Position numbers and translations under genes: made by a program
In this document: one piece after another, positions 9,690 to 18,106 of the stretch
How positions within the stretch are numbered: position 1 is the stretch's first letter
Layout of the letters: each line of letters starts with the position of its first letter
The notes under the pieces: model-generated
Databases searched by the model: none
The model's input: the letters and a program-made list of their open reading frames with translations, nothing else
What the model was told of the DNA's origin: nothing
DNA from: Rhizobium leguminosarum bv. trifolii WSM2297
Lineage (GTDB): Bacteria; Pseudomonadota; Alphaproteobacteria; Rhizobiales; Rhizobiaceae
Reading direction: 5' to 3'
DNA length: 64,000 nt
Assembly (NCBI RefSeq): GCF_000271845.1
Contig: NZ_JH719395.1
Location: 3,404,253 to 3,468,252, forward strand

Positions 9690-11117
9690 TCAAGAAGAGT
9701 GGTAGGCAGCTTCGCCGTGGGTCGAAAGGTCGAGACCTTCGCGCTCGGCTTCGACGCTGACACGCAGGCCGATGACGACGTCGACGATCTTGTAGAGGAT
9801 CGCCGAGCCGATGCCCGACCACAGCAGCGTCGTCAGCACGCCCTTGGCCTGGGCGAGCACCTGGGTTGCCGTGCCGGCATAGGAGGCAGCGAAATCGGCC
9901 GTCGAATAATCGACGATGCCTGCACCGCCGAGAGCCGGGTTGACGAGGATACCGGTGCCGAGAGCGCCGATGATACCGCCGACGCAATGCACGCCGAAGA
10001 CGTCGAGGCTGTCGTCGTAGTTGAACTTGTTCTTCACGACGTCGACGAAGAAGTAGCAGACCGGCGAGACGATGAGGCCGAGAACGATCGAGCCCATCGG
10101 GCCGGCAAAACCTGCGGCCGGGGTGATGGCAACGAGACCGGCAACCGCACCGGAAGCGCCACCAAGCATCGAGGCCTTACCGCGGGTGAGGCTTTCGACA
10201 ATGCACCAGGACACGGCGGCGGCAGCCGTCGCGACGAAGGTGTTGATAAAGGCAAGCGAGGCGTAGGCATTGGCTTCGAGGTTGGAGCCGGCGTTGAAGC
10301 CGAACCAGCCGACCCAGAGCAGCGAGGCGCCGACCATGGTCAGCGTCATCGAATGCGGAGCCATGATTTCCTTCTTATAGCCCGTGCGCTTGCCGAGCAT
10401 GATGGCGCCGACGAGACCGGCAATACCGGCATTGATGTGGACGACCGTGCCGCCGGCGAAGTCGATTGCGCCATAGGAGAAGATCAGGCCAGCCGGCGAG
10501 GTGTAGGAGCTCGGACCGCCCCAGAACCAGACCATATGCGCCATCGGGAAGTAGATGAAGGTGACCCAGAGCACGACGAAGAGCATGACGGCCGAGAACT
10601 TGACGCGTTCGGCGAATGCGCCGACGATCAGGCCGGGCGTGATGCAGGCGAAGGTCATCTGGAAGACGATGAAGGTGTATTCCGGAATGGCGACGCCCTT
10701 CGAGAAGGTCTCGGCGAGCGACGAAGTGTTGACGCCGGCGAGGAACGCCTTGGAGAAGCCGCCGACGAAGCTGTTCAGCGAGCCGCCGTCGGTAAAGGCG
10801 AGCGAATAGCCGTAGGTCACCCAGATCAGCGCCACGACGGCGGTGATCATGAAGACCTGCATCAGCACGGAGAGCATGTTCTTGGCGCGGACGAGACCGC
10901 CGTAGAAAAGCGCCAGGCCGGGGATGGTCATCAGCAGGACGAGCGCCGAGGAGACGAGCATCCAGGTATTGTCACCCTTGTCCATGGTGAAAGCAGGAGC
11001 AGCGGCAGCGGCAGCGGCTGGCGCAGCCTCCTGCGCGAAAGCGACGGCCGGCGCCAGAAGCGCGGCAGAAGCTGCGCCCATCAGCGCAAAGCTGGAAGAA
11101 AACTTCGAAATTGACAT
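9690..11117 (-). CDS. amtB: Ammonium transporter AmtB
   Basis: Inner-membrane ammonium channel of the Amt/Rh family, 475 residues. It begins with a cleavable signal peptide (ALMGAASAALLAPAVAFAQEA) and an Ala-rich linker, as seen in many alphaproteobacterial AmtBs. Eleven membrane helices follow, with family landmarks: TIPGLALFYGGLVRAKN near residue 63, DFAGGTVVHINAGIAGLVGA near 218 with the first pore His, and FGVHCVGGIIGALGTGILV near 373 with the second pore His. AAGGAG precedes the ATG. The gene lies 27 bases after glnK, so the two form the usual operon in which GlnK plugs AmtB when nitrogen is plentiful. Expression should follow the sigma-54-type promoter before glnK. Confidence 0.96.
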   Translation of the reverse strand: MSISKFSSSFALMGAASAALLAPAVAFAQEAAPAAAAAAAPAFTMDKGDNTWMLVSSALVLLMTIPGLALFYGGLVRAKNMLSVLMQVFMITAVVALIWVTYGYSLAFTDGGSLNSFVGGFSKAFLAGVNTSSLAETFSKGVAIPEYTFIVFQMTFACITPGLIVGAFAERVKFSAVMLFVVLWVTFIYFPMAHMVWFWGGPSSYTSPAGLIFSYGAIDFAGGTVVHINAGIAGLVGAIMLGKRTGYKKEIMAPHSMTLTMVGASLLWVGWFGFNAGSNLEANAYASLAFINTFVATAAAAVSWCIVESLTRGKASMLGGASGAVAGLVAITPAAGFAGPMGSIVLGLIVSPVCYFFVDVVKNKFNYDDSLDVFGVHCVGGIIGALGTGILVNPALGGAGIVDYSTADFAASYAGTATQVLAQAKGVLTTLLWSGIGSAILYKIVDVVIGLRVSVEAEREGLDLSTHGEAAYHSS

Positions 11118-11144
11118 TGGATAAAGCTCCTTGATCTGCCGTTC

Positions 11145-11501
<357 letters not shown>

Positions 11502-11567
11502 TTATCCTCGGCGCGGAGCCGACTCTCCTTGCCGCTGACGTTCCTGAACAGCGACCGGCACTGTACA

Positions 11568-11583
11568 TTCAAGGGACGTGCCA
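11568..11583 (-). promoter_or_regulatory. Sigma-54 (RpoN) promoter for glnK-amtB
   Basis: On the minus strand TGGCACG-TCCC-TTGAA matches the RpoN -24/-12 consensus TGGCACG-N4-TTGCW except for one base in the -12 part. It lies about 85 bases upstream of the glnK start, which fits nitrogen-controlled NtrC/RpoN activation of this operon in rhizobia. No convincing NtrC site was fixed in the AT-rich stretch beyond it. Confidence 0.75.
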
Positions 11584-11705
11584 GATTCGATGCACTCCAT
11601 AACTTGTTGAAATATAACAATTATATTAATTAGTGCCAATAAACAGGCAAATGACCGACCGATAAGCGCACAAATAAAGCGCAAATTTGCAAATATGCCT
11701 ATTAT

Positions 11706-12590
11706 TTATTCATTTGCCTTTTTCCGAATCAGACCTTCCTGCGCGACAGAGGCGATCAGCTCACCCGATCGGGTAAAGAGGCTGCCCCGGGTCAGCCCTC
11801 TGGCACCCGAAGCCGAGGGGCTGTCCTGGGTATAGAGCAACCAGTCGTCGAGTTTGCAGGGTCTGTGGAACCACATGGAATGATCAAGGCTTGCCACCTG
11901 CAGGCTCTGGTCGAAGATCGAGGTGCCGTGTGCATAGAGCGAGGTATCGAGCAGCGTCATATCGGAGAGATAGGCAAGCACTGCCGCCTGATAGAGCCGG
12001 TCGTTGGGAACCGGGCCGGTGGCCCGCACCCAGACGTCCTGTTTGGGGTCGAGCTTCTTGTCGGAAAAATAATGTGTCAGCGAGACGGGACGGATCTCGA
12101 TCGGCCGCTCGCGCTGCCAGTATTTTCGGATCGCCTCTGGCGCATGCGTCAGATACTGCTCCTTGATCTGCTGTTCGCCGAGCAGCGCTTCCGGCATATC
12201 GACCGCAGGCATTGCGATCTGGTGGTCGAAACCCGGCTCCTCCACCTGGAAGGAGGCCGACAGCGTGAAAATCGCTTTGCCGTGCTGGATGGCGACGACG
12301 CGCCGCGTATTGAAGCTCGATCCATCGCGAATGCGCTCCGCCTGGTAGATGATCGGCACCGAGGGGTCGCCGGGCCGCATGAAATAGGCATGCAGCGAAT
12401 GCACGAAACGCTCGCCCTCGATGGTGCGCTGCGCCGCCATCAGCGCCTGGCCGATCACCTGGCCGCCGAAGACCCGCTGCCACCCGGCCTGCGGGCTGCG
12501 GCCGCGAAAAATGTCGACCTCGATCGGCTCCAGATCGAGCGTCGAAAGCAGTGTCTCCATTGCCGAAGGCCCTGATGTCTCGCGCGTCAT
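11706..12590 (-). CDS. tesB: Acyl-CoA thioesterase II
   Basis: Double-hotdog thioesterase that hydrolyses acyl-CoA to fatty acid and CoA in the cytosol; 294 residues, the family length. Seen: DIFRGRSPQAGWQRVFGGQVIGQALMAA near residue 22, VHSLHAYFMRPGDPSVPI near 60, YLSDMTLLDTS with the catalytic Asp near 208, and LDHSMWFHRP near 237 with the His segment. The ATG at 12590 is preceded by AGGAG nine bases upstream; a longer in-frame reading to 12788 would overlap the divergent hydroxylase gene and is rejected. The biological substrate of TesB enzymes is still unclear. Confidence 0.93.
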   Translation of the reverse strand: MTRETSGPSAMETLLSTLDLEPIEVDIFRGRSPQAGWQRVFGGQVIGQALMAAQRTIEGERFVHSLHAYFMRPGDPSVPIIYQAERIRDGSSFNTRRVVAIQHGKAIFTLSASFQVEEPGFDHQIAMPAVDMPEALLGEQQIKEQYLTHAPEAIRKYWQRERPIEIRPVSLTHYFSDKKLDPKQDVWVRATGPVPNDRLYQAAVLAYLSDMTLLDTSLYAHGTSIFDQSLQVASLDHSMWFHRPCKLDDWLLYTQDSPSASGARGLTRGSLFTRSGELIASVAQEGLIRKKANE

Positions 12591-12674
12591 TTTGTATGAC
12601 TCCTGGCGGTAGGAAGTGAAGTGGCGATGAACTATATAGATCACATCTGAGGCACAAGGTACGGGAGCGGCGCG

Positions 12675-13889
12675 ATGCTTGATATGCTGGTTGTGGGCGG
12701 GGGTTATGTCGGCCTTTCCGCCGCTGTCGCGGTCAAGCAGGCGGCACCGCATCTGAATGTCGCCGTTGTCGAGGCCGCCCCCGAGCATGTCTGGAAAAAC
12801 GATACGCGCGCTTCAGCCGTGATCGCGGCAGCGGCAAAGATGCTCGAAGTCTTCGGCATCTGGAACGAGATCGAGCCGGAAGCCCAGCCGATCACCAAGA
12901 TGATCGTCACCGACTCCAGGACCTCCGATCCGGTGCGTCCGGTCTTTCTGACCTTCGACGGCGAAGTGGCCGAAGGCCGGCCCTTCGCCCATATGATCCC
13001 GAATGTCGCGATGGTTGCAGCACTGCGCGGCGTTTGCGACCGGCTCGGCATCGAGATCAGCCACGGGCTTGGCGCCACCGAACTGAAGACCGACGACACC
13101 CATGTCACCGTGACGCTTTCGGACGGCAGCACACTGGAGAGCCGGCTGCTGGTTGCCTGCGACGGCGTGCGCTCGACGCTGCGCGATCTCGCCGGCATCA
13201 AGACCGTCACCTGGGATTACGGCCAGTCCGGCATCGTTGCGACCGTCGAACACGAGCGGCCGCATGAGGGCTGCGCCGAAGAGCATTTTCTGCCGGCCGG
13301 CCCTTTCGCCATTCTGCCGCTCAAGAACAACCGCTCCTCGCTGGTCTGGACGGAGCGCACGCATGATGCCGACCGGCTTGTCGCCGCCGACGATCTCATA
13401 TTCGAGGAAGAGCTCGAACGCCGCTTCGGCCACAAGCTCGGGGCGCTGAAGGTGATCGGCGACAAGCGCGCCTTCCCGCTCGGCCTGACGCTCGCCCGCG
13501 CCTTCGTCGCACCACGTTTTGCTTTGGCCGGCGACGCCGCCCACGGCATTCACCCGATCTCAGGCCAGGGCCTCAATCTCGGCTTCAAGGATGTGGCGGC
13601 GCTTGCCGAAACGATTGTCGAGGCCGATCGCCTCGGCCTCGATATCGGCTCGATCAATATTCTCGAGCGATACCAGACCTGGCGGCGCTTCGACACGTTC
13701 CGGATGGGCATGACCACCGACGTGCTGAACCGGTTGTTCTCCAACGACGCAACGCCGATCCGCATCGCCCGCGACGTCGGCCTCGGCATCGTCGACCGGC
13801 TGCCGCGCCTCAAATCCTTCTTCATCAGCCAGGCGGCCGGGACGACGGCAAAGGACAATCCGCGCCTGCTGGCCGGACAGACGATTTAA
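12675..13889 (+). CDS. UbiH/UbiF/VisC-family FAD monooxygenase
   Basis: Flavoprotein hydroxylase of the ubiquinone-biosynthesis group, 404 residues. The N-terminal dinucleotide fold is MLVVGGGYVGLSAAVAV, a middle DG motif is seen in LLVACDGVRSTLRDLAG, and the second FAD motif RFALAGDAAHGIHPISGQGLNLGFKDVAALAE near residue 283 is the family hallmark. Members add ring hydroxyls to the ubiquinone precursor using O2 and NADPH at the membrane. Which ring position it hydroxylates cannot be told from sequence; rhizobia often use UbiL-type enzymes of broad regiospecificity, so no symbol is given. Divergent from tesB. Confidence 0.88.
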   Translation: MLDMLVVGGGYVGLSAAVAVKQAAPHLNVAVVEAAPEHVWKNDTRASAVIAAAAKMLEVFGIWNEIEPEAQPITKMIVTDSRTSDPVRPVFLTFDGEVAEGRPFAHMIPNVAMVAALRGVCDRLGIEISHGLGATELKTDDTHVTVTLSDGSTLESRLLVACDGVRSTLRDLAGIKTVTWDYGQSGIVATVEHERPHEGCAEEHFLPAGPFAILPLKNNRSSLVWTERTHDADRLVAADDLIFEEELERRFGHKLGALKVIGDKRAFPLGLTLARAFVAPRFALAGDAAHGIHPISGQGLNLGFKDVAALAETIVEADRLGLDIGSINILERYQTWRRFDTFRMGMTTDVLNRLFSNDATPIRIARDVGLGIVDRLPRLKSFFISQAAGTTAKDNPRLLAGQTI

Positions 13890-13907
13890 AGGCGTTCTAA
13901 AAAGGCG

Positions 13908-14096
13908 TCATTCGTCGAGGCGACGGGCTTCGGAGACCAGCATGATCGGAATGCCGTCGCGGATCGGATAGGCGAGCTGCGCCTTTTCCGAAACCAATTC
14001 ATTGTGTTCGCGATCATAGGAAAGCCGGCCCTTGGAGAGCGGGCAGACCAGAAGTTCGAGCAGTTTCGGATCGACGCGGCTGAGTTTTTCGTCCAT
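13908..14096 (-). CDS. Trm112 family (UPF0434) protein
   Basis: A 62-residue protein of the Trm112p-like / YcaR family: [26 protein letters not shown] at the start and [17 protein letters not shown] at the end. Bacterial members often have a four-cysteine zinc knuckle, but only one Cys (LVCP) remains, so zinc binding is doubtful. In other domains Trm112 is an activator of methyltransferases; the bacterial role is not settled. It begins nine bases after the LON-domain gene on the same strand, so the two are probably co-transcribed. Confidence 0.85.
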   Translation of the reverse strand: MDEKLSRVDPKLLELLVCPLSKGRLSYDREHNELVSEKAQLAYPIRDGIPIMLVSEARRLDE

Positions 14097-14105
14097 GGCC
14101 GAAGT

Positions 14106-14777
14106 CTACTGCAGAACCGTGTCTGAGTCACCGAAGACCCGCGCCAGCACGATCTCGGTAATGGCGATCAGCGTTTCGGCCCGCGTCTTCAAATCGGGCG
14201 CCTCCAGCAGCGCCTGTTTTTCGGCCGGTCCGAACGGCGACATCATCGCCAGCGAATTGACTAGCGTCAGATTGCTCGCCCGCTCGACGCTCTCCCAGTC
14301 GGCTTCCAGCTTGTTCGCATCGAGATAGGCCTTGAAGGCGGTCAGAAGTGCGGCGCGGTCGACCGCCTCCTCCTCGTTCGCGGCCGAGAGATCAGCGATG
14401 AACGGGGCGATACGAAAGGTGCGGAAGGGATCGCTGGTGGCTTTCTCCTCCAGCAGCCGAAAGCGGCAGACGCCGGTCAGCGACACGATATAACGCCCAT
14501 CGCCGGTTTCGGCGAAGGAGGTGATGCGGCCGAGGCAGCCGACAGCGGCAAGGTGGGGATCGCCGCCCTTGTCCTCATGTTCGCCGAGCGCCGGCTGGAC
14601 CATGCCGATCAGCCGGTTTCCCGTCAGTGCAGCATCCAGCATCGCCAGATAACGCGGCTCGAAAATGTTGAGCGGAAGCTGTCCGGCCGGCAGAAGCAGG
14701 GCACCGGTCAGGGGGAAGACGGCGATCGTATCAGGCAGATCGCCCGGTTTCAGGTATCTGGCATTCCCGACTTGCAT
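14106..14777 (-). CDS. LON peptidase substrate-binding domain protein
   Basis: About 223 residues, homologous only to the N-terminal substrate-recognition domain of Lon: IAVFPLTGALLLPAGQLPLNIFEPRYLAMLDAAL, then GCLGRITSFAETGDGRYIVSLTGVCRF, and a helical C-terminal part. The AAA+ motor and Ser-Lys protease domains are missing, as in the widespread stand-alone LonN (COG2802) family, whose function is unknown. The start is taken at MQVGNARYL (14777); ATGs at 14792 and 14819 are also in frame. It lies between the YbbN-type chaperone gene and the Trm112-like gene, all on one strand, suggesting a protein-quality operon. Confidence 0.88.
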   Translation of the reverse strand: MQVGNARYLKPGDLPDTIAVFPLTGALLLPAGQLPLNIFEPRYLAMLDAALTGNRLIGMVQPALGEHEDKGGDPHLAAVGCLGRITSFAETGDGRYIVSLTGVCRFRLLEEKATSDPFRTFRIAPFIADLSAANEEEAVDRAALLTAFKAYLDANKLEADWESVERASNLTLVNSLAMMSPFGPAEKQALLEAPDLKTRAETLIAITEIVLARVFGDSDTVLQ

Positions 14778-14902
14778 GAAACCGTCCCGCATTCTTGTAA
14801 CGGGCATGCCCGTCCTCACGAGAATGTGGTGCCCTCGTCCAAAAACGCAAGGGCAGATATTCGAAACTTAATGCATCTCGGCCGGAATGGGGGGGCGCGC
14901 GG

Positions 14903-15883
14903 TTACGAGAACAGCATCGCCGAAAGCTTGCGCCGGGCCGAAACCGTCGCCGGATCCTTGAAACCCCAGACCTCGAAGAACTGCAGCAGCTGGCGGCGGG
15001 CGCCGTCATCGTCAAAGGCGCGGTCCTTGCGCATGATCAGCAGCAGATGCTCGGCCGCTTCGTCGCGCCGGCCTTCGACATTGAGGATCTTGGCAAGCTT
15101 CAGCCGCGCCTCGTGGTCGTCGGGATTGCTGGCAAGGTCGCGTTCGAGCGCAACGGGATCGCCGAGCTTGCGGGCCTCCTCGATCTGCTCGAGCTTTTTC
15201 AGCACCGCCTGGATGCCGGCGTCCTTCGCCAGCTCTTCCGGCAGATCAGCCAGGGTTTCGCGCGCCCGCTCATGCTGGTTTGCGGCAATCATGCATTCCG
15301 CCATTCCGGCAATCGCCTTGGCGTTTTCGGGATCGGCCTGCATCACGGCGGCGTAGAGCTGAGCGGCCTCATTGATATTGCCGGCGGCCAGCAATTCTGC
15401 CGCTTCGGTCAGCACGGCCTCGATCTCGGCCGCCTCGTCGGCGCCGGCCGGGCCGGCGATCCGGTCGATGAACTGCTGGATCTGGCTTTCCGGCACCGCG
15501 CCCATGAAGCCGTCGGCGGGGCGGCCGTTGACGAAGGCGATGACGGCGGGGATCGACTGGATACCAAGCTGGCCGGCGATCGAGGGATGGTCGTCGATGT
15601 TCATCTTGACCAGCCGGACGCGACCGTTGGCTTCGTTGACCACCTTCTCCAAGACCGGCGTCAGCTGCTTGCACGGGCCGCACCAGGGCGCCCAGAAATC
15701 GACCAGCACCGGCTGCTTGCGCGATTCCTCGATGACGTCCTTGCCGAAATTCGCGGTCGTCGTGTCGGTGATGAAACTGCCGGCCGCAGCCGCAGCCGCG
15801 GGTGCCGGCGTAGCGCCGAAGCTTGTCGTCGCCGTCATCTGATTTCCGAAGGAACCGTTATAGGGGTTGTCGCTGCCGCTCAT
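14903..15883 (-). CDS. Thioredoxin-TPR co-chaperone (YbbN/CnoX type)
   Basis: A 326-residue protein with a thioredoxin domain at about residues 45-150 (VLVDFWAPWCGPCKQLTPVLEKVV carrying the redox pair WCGPC, and cis-Pro in SIPAVIAFVNG) followed by tetratricopeptide-like helices (AAQLYAAVMQADPENAKAIAGMAECM, DPVALERDLASNPDDHEARLKLAKIL). E. coli YbbN/CnoX has the same layout, protects proteins from over-oxidation and hands them to DnaK/GroEL; unlike E. coli YbbN (SxxC), this one keeps CxxC, so it may be an active oxidoreductase. Start taken at MSGSDNPYN, 15883. Likely first gene of a unit with the LON-domain gene. Confidence 0.9.
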   Translation of the reverse strand: MSGSDNPYNGSFGNQMTATTSFGATPAPAAAAAAGSFITDTTTANFGKDVIEESRKQPVLVDFWAPWCGPCKQLTPVLEKVVNEANGRVRLVKMNIDDHPSIAGQLGIQSIPAVIAFVNGRPADGFMGAVPESQIQQFIDRIAGPAGADEAAEIEAVLTEAAELLAAGNINEAAQLYAAVMQADPENAKAIAGMAECMIAANQHERARETLADLPEELAKDAGIQAVLKKLEQIEEARKLGDPVALERDLASNPDDHEARLKLAKILNVEGRRDEAAEHLLLIMRKDRAFDDDGARRQLLQFFEVWGFKDPATVSARRKLSAMLFS

Positions 15884-15939
15884 AGGTATCTCCCGCCGCG
15901 CCGATCCTGCCGGCATCATTGTAGCGCTAAAATCGTATG

Positions 15940-16449
15940 TCAGGACGTCAGTTTCAAGACAAGCGGCTTGTGTCCGGTCGCCTCCATGAAACGGACGAGA
16001 TCGCTGCTCGCAATCGAGGTCGTCGCATCGTTGGACAGCGGATGGCAGTTGACGATCTCCTCGCGCATCAGATCGGCATCGAGCACGAAGGTGACATTCC
16101 CTGCCGTATCGTTGATCGCGCCGAAGGCGGTGACCGCGCCGGGGATGACGCCGAGATAGTCCATCATCTTCTCCGCCCTGCCGAAGGAGACCCGGCCGGA
16201 CCCCCCGATGATATTATGCACCTGCTTTAGGTCGACCTCGGCATTTTCCTCCACGGTCAGCAGGAAATACCTGTCCTTCTTGTCCTTGATAAAGAGATTC
16301 TTGGTGTGGCCGCCGGGGATTTCGTCGCGCAGCGCAATCGATTCGGCCACCGTGAAAACCGGCGCATGATCGACCGTCTTGTGGGCAATGCCGAGCCCAT
16401 CGAGAAAGGCGAACAATTCTTCTCGGGTCTTGGGGGCATGTTCGGACAT
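15940..16449 (-). CDS. Prolyl-tRNA deacylase / ProX-type editing protein
   Basis: A 169-residue stand-alone YbaK/ProRS-INS editing domain of the ProXp-ala/PrdX group, which hydrolyses mischarged Ala-tRNA(Pro). Seen: FLDGLGIAHKTVDHAPVFTVAES at the start, then GGHTKNLFIKDKKDRYFLLTVEENAEVDLK with the conserved Lys, GRVSFGRAEKMMDYLGVIPGAVTAFGAIND, and the C-terminal NCHPLSNDATTSI. Alphaproteobacterial ProRS lacks the editing insertion, so a free-standing editor is expected. The start MSEHAPKTREE at 16449 is preferred to the in-frame ATG at 16461. Convergent with nothing; it lies beside the YbbN-type gene. Confidence 0.9.
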   Translation of the reverse strand: MSEHAPKTREELFAFLDGLGIAHKTVDHAPVFTVAESIALRDEIPGGHTKNLFIKDKKDRYFLLTVEENAEVDLKQVHNIIGGSGRVSFGRAEKMMDYLGVIPGAVTAFGAINDTAGNVTFVLDADLMREEIVNCHPLSNDATTSIASSDLVRFMEATGHKPLVLKLTS

Positions 16450-16705
16450 TGGGCAATCCATCTGGACAGGAAGGGAAAAGACGAGGCGTCCTGATTAAGT
16501 CCGTCCACATCGTTTGGCAATCTTCGCCACCGACGCTCACCCCCACATTTGCGGCCTTTCCGCCTGCCTCATGCGACCTTGCGAATTTTTCTTCGCCTCT
16601 TCGTCATTTCCCTGTTGCATTTGAAAATCCGTTAGGCCATATAGCGCCCGTCGCCGCAAGGCGCCGCCCACGGTCCAACAACTACCCCGGACCGATGTGG
16701 ATTGA

Positions 16706-16780
16706 GCGGGTGTAGCTCAGGGGTAGAGCACAACCTTGCCAAGGTTGGGGTCGAGGGTTCGAATCCCTTCGCCCGCTCCA
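16706..16780 (+). tRNA. tRNA-Gly (anticodon GCC)
   Basis: A 75-base cloverleaf with encoded CCA. Acceptor GCGGGTG pairs with CGCCCGC; D arm GCTC-AGGGGTA-GAGC; anticodon stem CAACC/GGTTG around loop TTGCCAA, giving GCC; T arm GAGGG-TTCGAAT-CCCTT. All arms pair well. It reads GGC/GGT codons. A lower-GC HNH gene lies just downstream. Confidence 0.97.
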
Positions 16781-16801
16781 GTTTCTCTTTTGTCCATACC
16801 G

Positions 16802-16834
16802 AAGACATAGGTAGCGAAACCTACCTAAGACATA
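16802..16834. repeat. Palindrome flanked by direct repeats after tRNA-Gly
   Basis: TAGGTAG (16808-16814) and CTACCTA (16821-16827) form a hairpin; AAGACATA is present on both sides (16802-16809 and 16827-16834). It is 22 bases past the tRNA 3' end and looks like the remnant of a mobile-element end, though no transposase is present. Confidence 0.55.
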
Positions 16835-16912
16835 AGTGACAACCTCACGCTTGTTGGTCGAGGCTTGGCTTATTCGTTCTGCAATTCCAGAGAAAAATAA
16901 CGGCGGATGCTT

Positions 16913-17812
16913 TTACTGCTTGAAGCAGTGTTCGCGGTGCCATTGCAGGAAATGCGCATGCGGTCGTTCAAACGCGCGCCGGGGCGCAATCGCGCGACCG
17001 GTCTTGTTGATAAAGCCCCGTACTGCGTCGCGATCATTGACCTGTCGTGAAATCAGAATCTCCAGATCATCCGTCAGACCAATCAATCCTCGATCGAACA
17101 TCCAATGGGCAGTGCCGGATAGAGCAATCCCGTTGCTGACAATATCGGGACCGTTCGCCTCGACGGGTCGAACATGCGCTGCGTCGACCTCTGCCCGGCC
17201 TCCCCCATTGATCAGCTTGAGCCCAGTAATTGCGCAGCGTTTATCATAGGCGTTCAGAACGACTTGACGGAATACGCGGTCTCGCACTATCCGGGACGCG
17301 ATAAAGCTCACACGGTTGCGGCTCTGCTCCAATTGGAACGGCGCTTGCTCTTCCTCAAAGCTCATAGGGCGCACGTTCGTGTCGACGCGCGGCAGTAGTG
17401 GCTCGCTCTCATCAAGGCCGAGCGCAATGATACGGCTGAAATCGTCCGGCGAGATCGGGCGAACAGCCGACTGCGCACGACCAGAAATCCGACCTTGTGC
17501 GTTCAGCACACCGCGCTCGGCGATCCCGTCGACGCCATTGAAGGGAACAGGGCGGACGAAGTCGAGATAACTTCCAGGCTCGATTAGCGCAAGGTACATG
17601 CCCGATGTGGCAGGATCTGGAATGACCTGCTCAACCTTCGCCACGGCAAAGTAGCCTCGAGTCTCAGCGACCTTTCGGGGCTCATAGTAGATGATCCAGT
17701 CGCCAACGCATGCTTGGACACGCTGGAGATACTGGCTGGGAAACTGATATCGCTCAGCTGGGCTGTCATCATAAATCGAATCTGAGCGGTGGATGAAAAC
17801 CCCGAATCCCAT
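16913..17812 (-). CDS. HNH endonuclease domain protein
   Basis: About 299 residues. The C-terminal third is an HNH nuclease fold of the HNH_2 (PF13391) type: CAITGLKL, then EVDAAHVRPVEANGPDIVSNGIALSGTAHWMFDRGLI, giving the His, Asn and His of the betabeta-alpha metal site near residues 205-250. The N-terminal 180 residues (MGFGVFIHRSDSIYDD, YLQRVQACVGDWIIYYEPRK) resemble a DNA-recognition or EVE/PUA-like part, but this is uncertain. Such proteins are found as orphan restriction-type nucleases in genomic islands. Base composition is lower in GC than the neighbours and it abuts tRNA-Gly, pointing to acquisition. No methyltransferase partner is present. Start at 17812; 17851 is an alternative. 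Confidence 0.8.
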   Translation of the reverse strand: MGFGVFIHRSDSIYDDSPAERYQFPSQYLQRVQACVGDWIIYYEPRKVAETRGYFAVAKVEQVIPDPATSGMYLALIEPGSYLDFVRPVPFNGVDGIAERGVLNAQGRISGRAQSAVRPISPDDFSRIIALGLDESEPLLPRVDTNVRPMSFEEEQAPFQLEQSRNRVSFIASRIVRDRVFRQVVLNAYDKRCAITGLKLINGGGRAEVDAAHVRPVEANGPDIVSNGIALSGTAHWMFDRGLIGLTDDLEILISRQVNDRDAVRGFINKTGRAIAPRRAFERPHAHFLQWHREHCFKQ

Positions 17813-18106
17813 GATCGTCGTATAACATATCCGTTTTGGCCGCACAGGCACCGACTCGCCTCGCCGGCGGACCTAAATCAAGTTTGTAATTTATTTCGGT
17901 TGATTGGTTCGTTTGGAAACTTATTGTCGAGGTTAAAATGGGTGCGCCTTCGGATCGGGACCTTCATGTTCAATTTATCGCAGCGGGAACTCCTTCTTAC
18001 GACGCGGACTCCAACTGGCGGGTTGATGCGGGCGTCCCGGTCAAAGGTGCAGCCAGTATCGCCGTCCAAGATTTCTTGACTCCTCCCAACATCAACCGAG
18101 GTTTCC

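Noticed and set aside
9699..11114. 471-codon plus-strand frame opposite amtB
   Set aside because: Mirror of amtB, rich in Asp, Glu, Arg and His, no recognisable domain.
11600..11700. NtrC binding sites before glnK
   Set aside because: Only imperfect GCGC...GCGC palindromes in AT-rich DNA, too weak to call.
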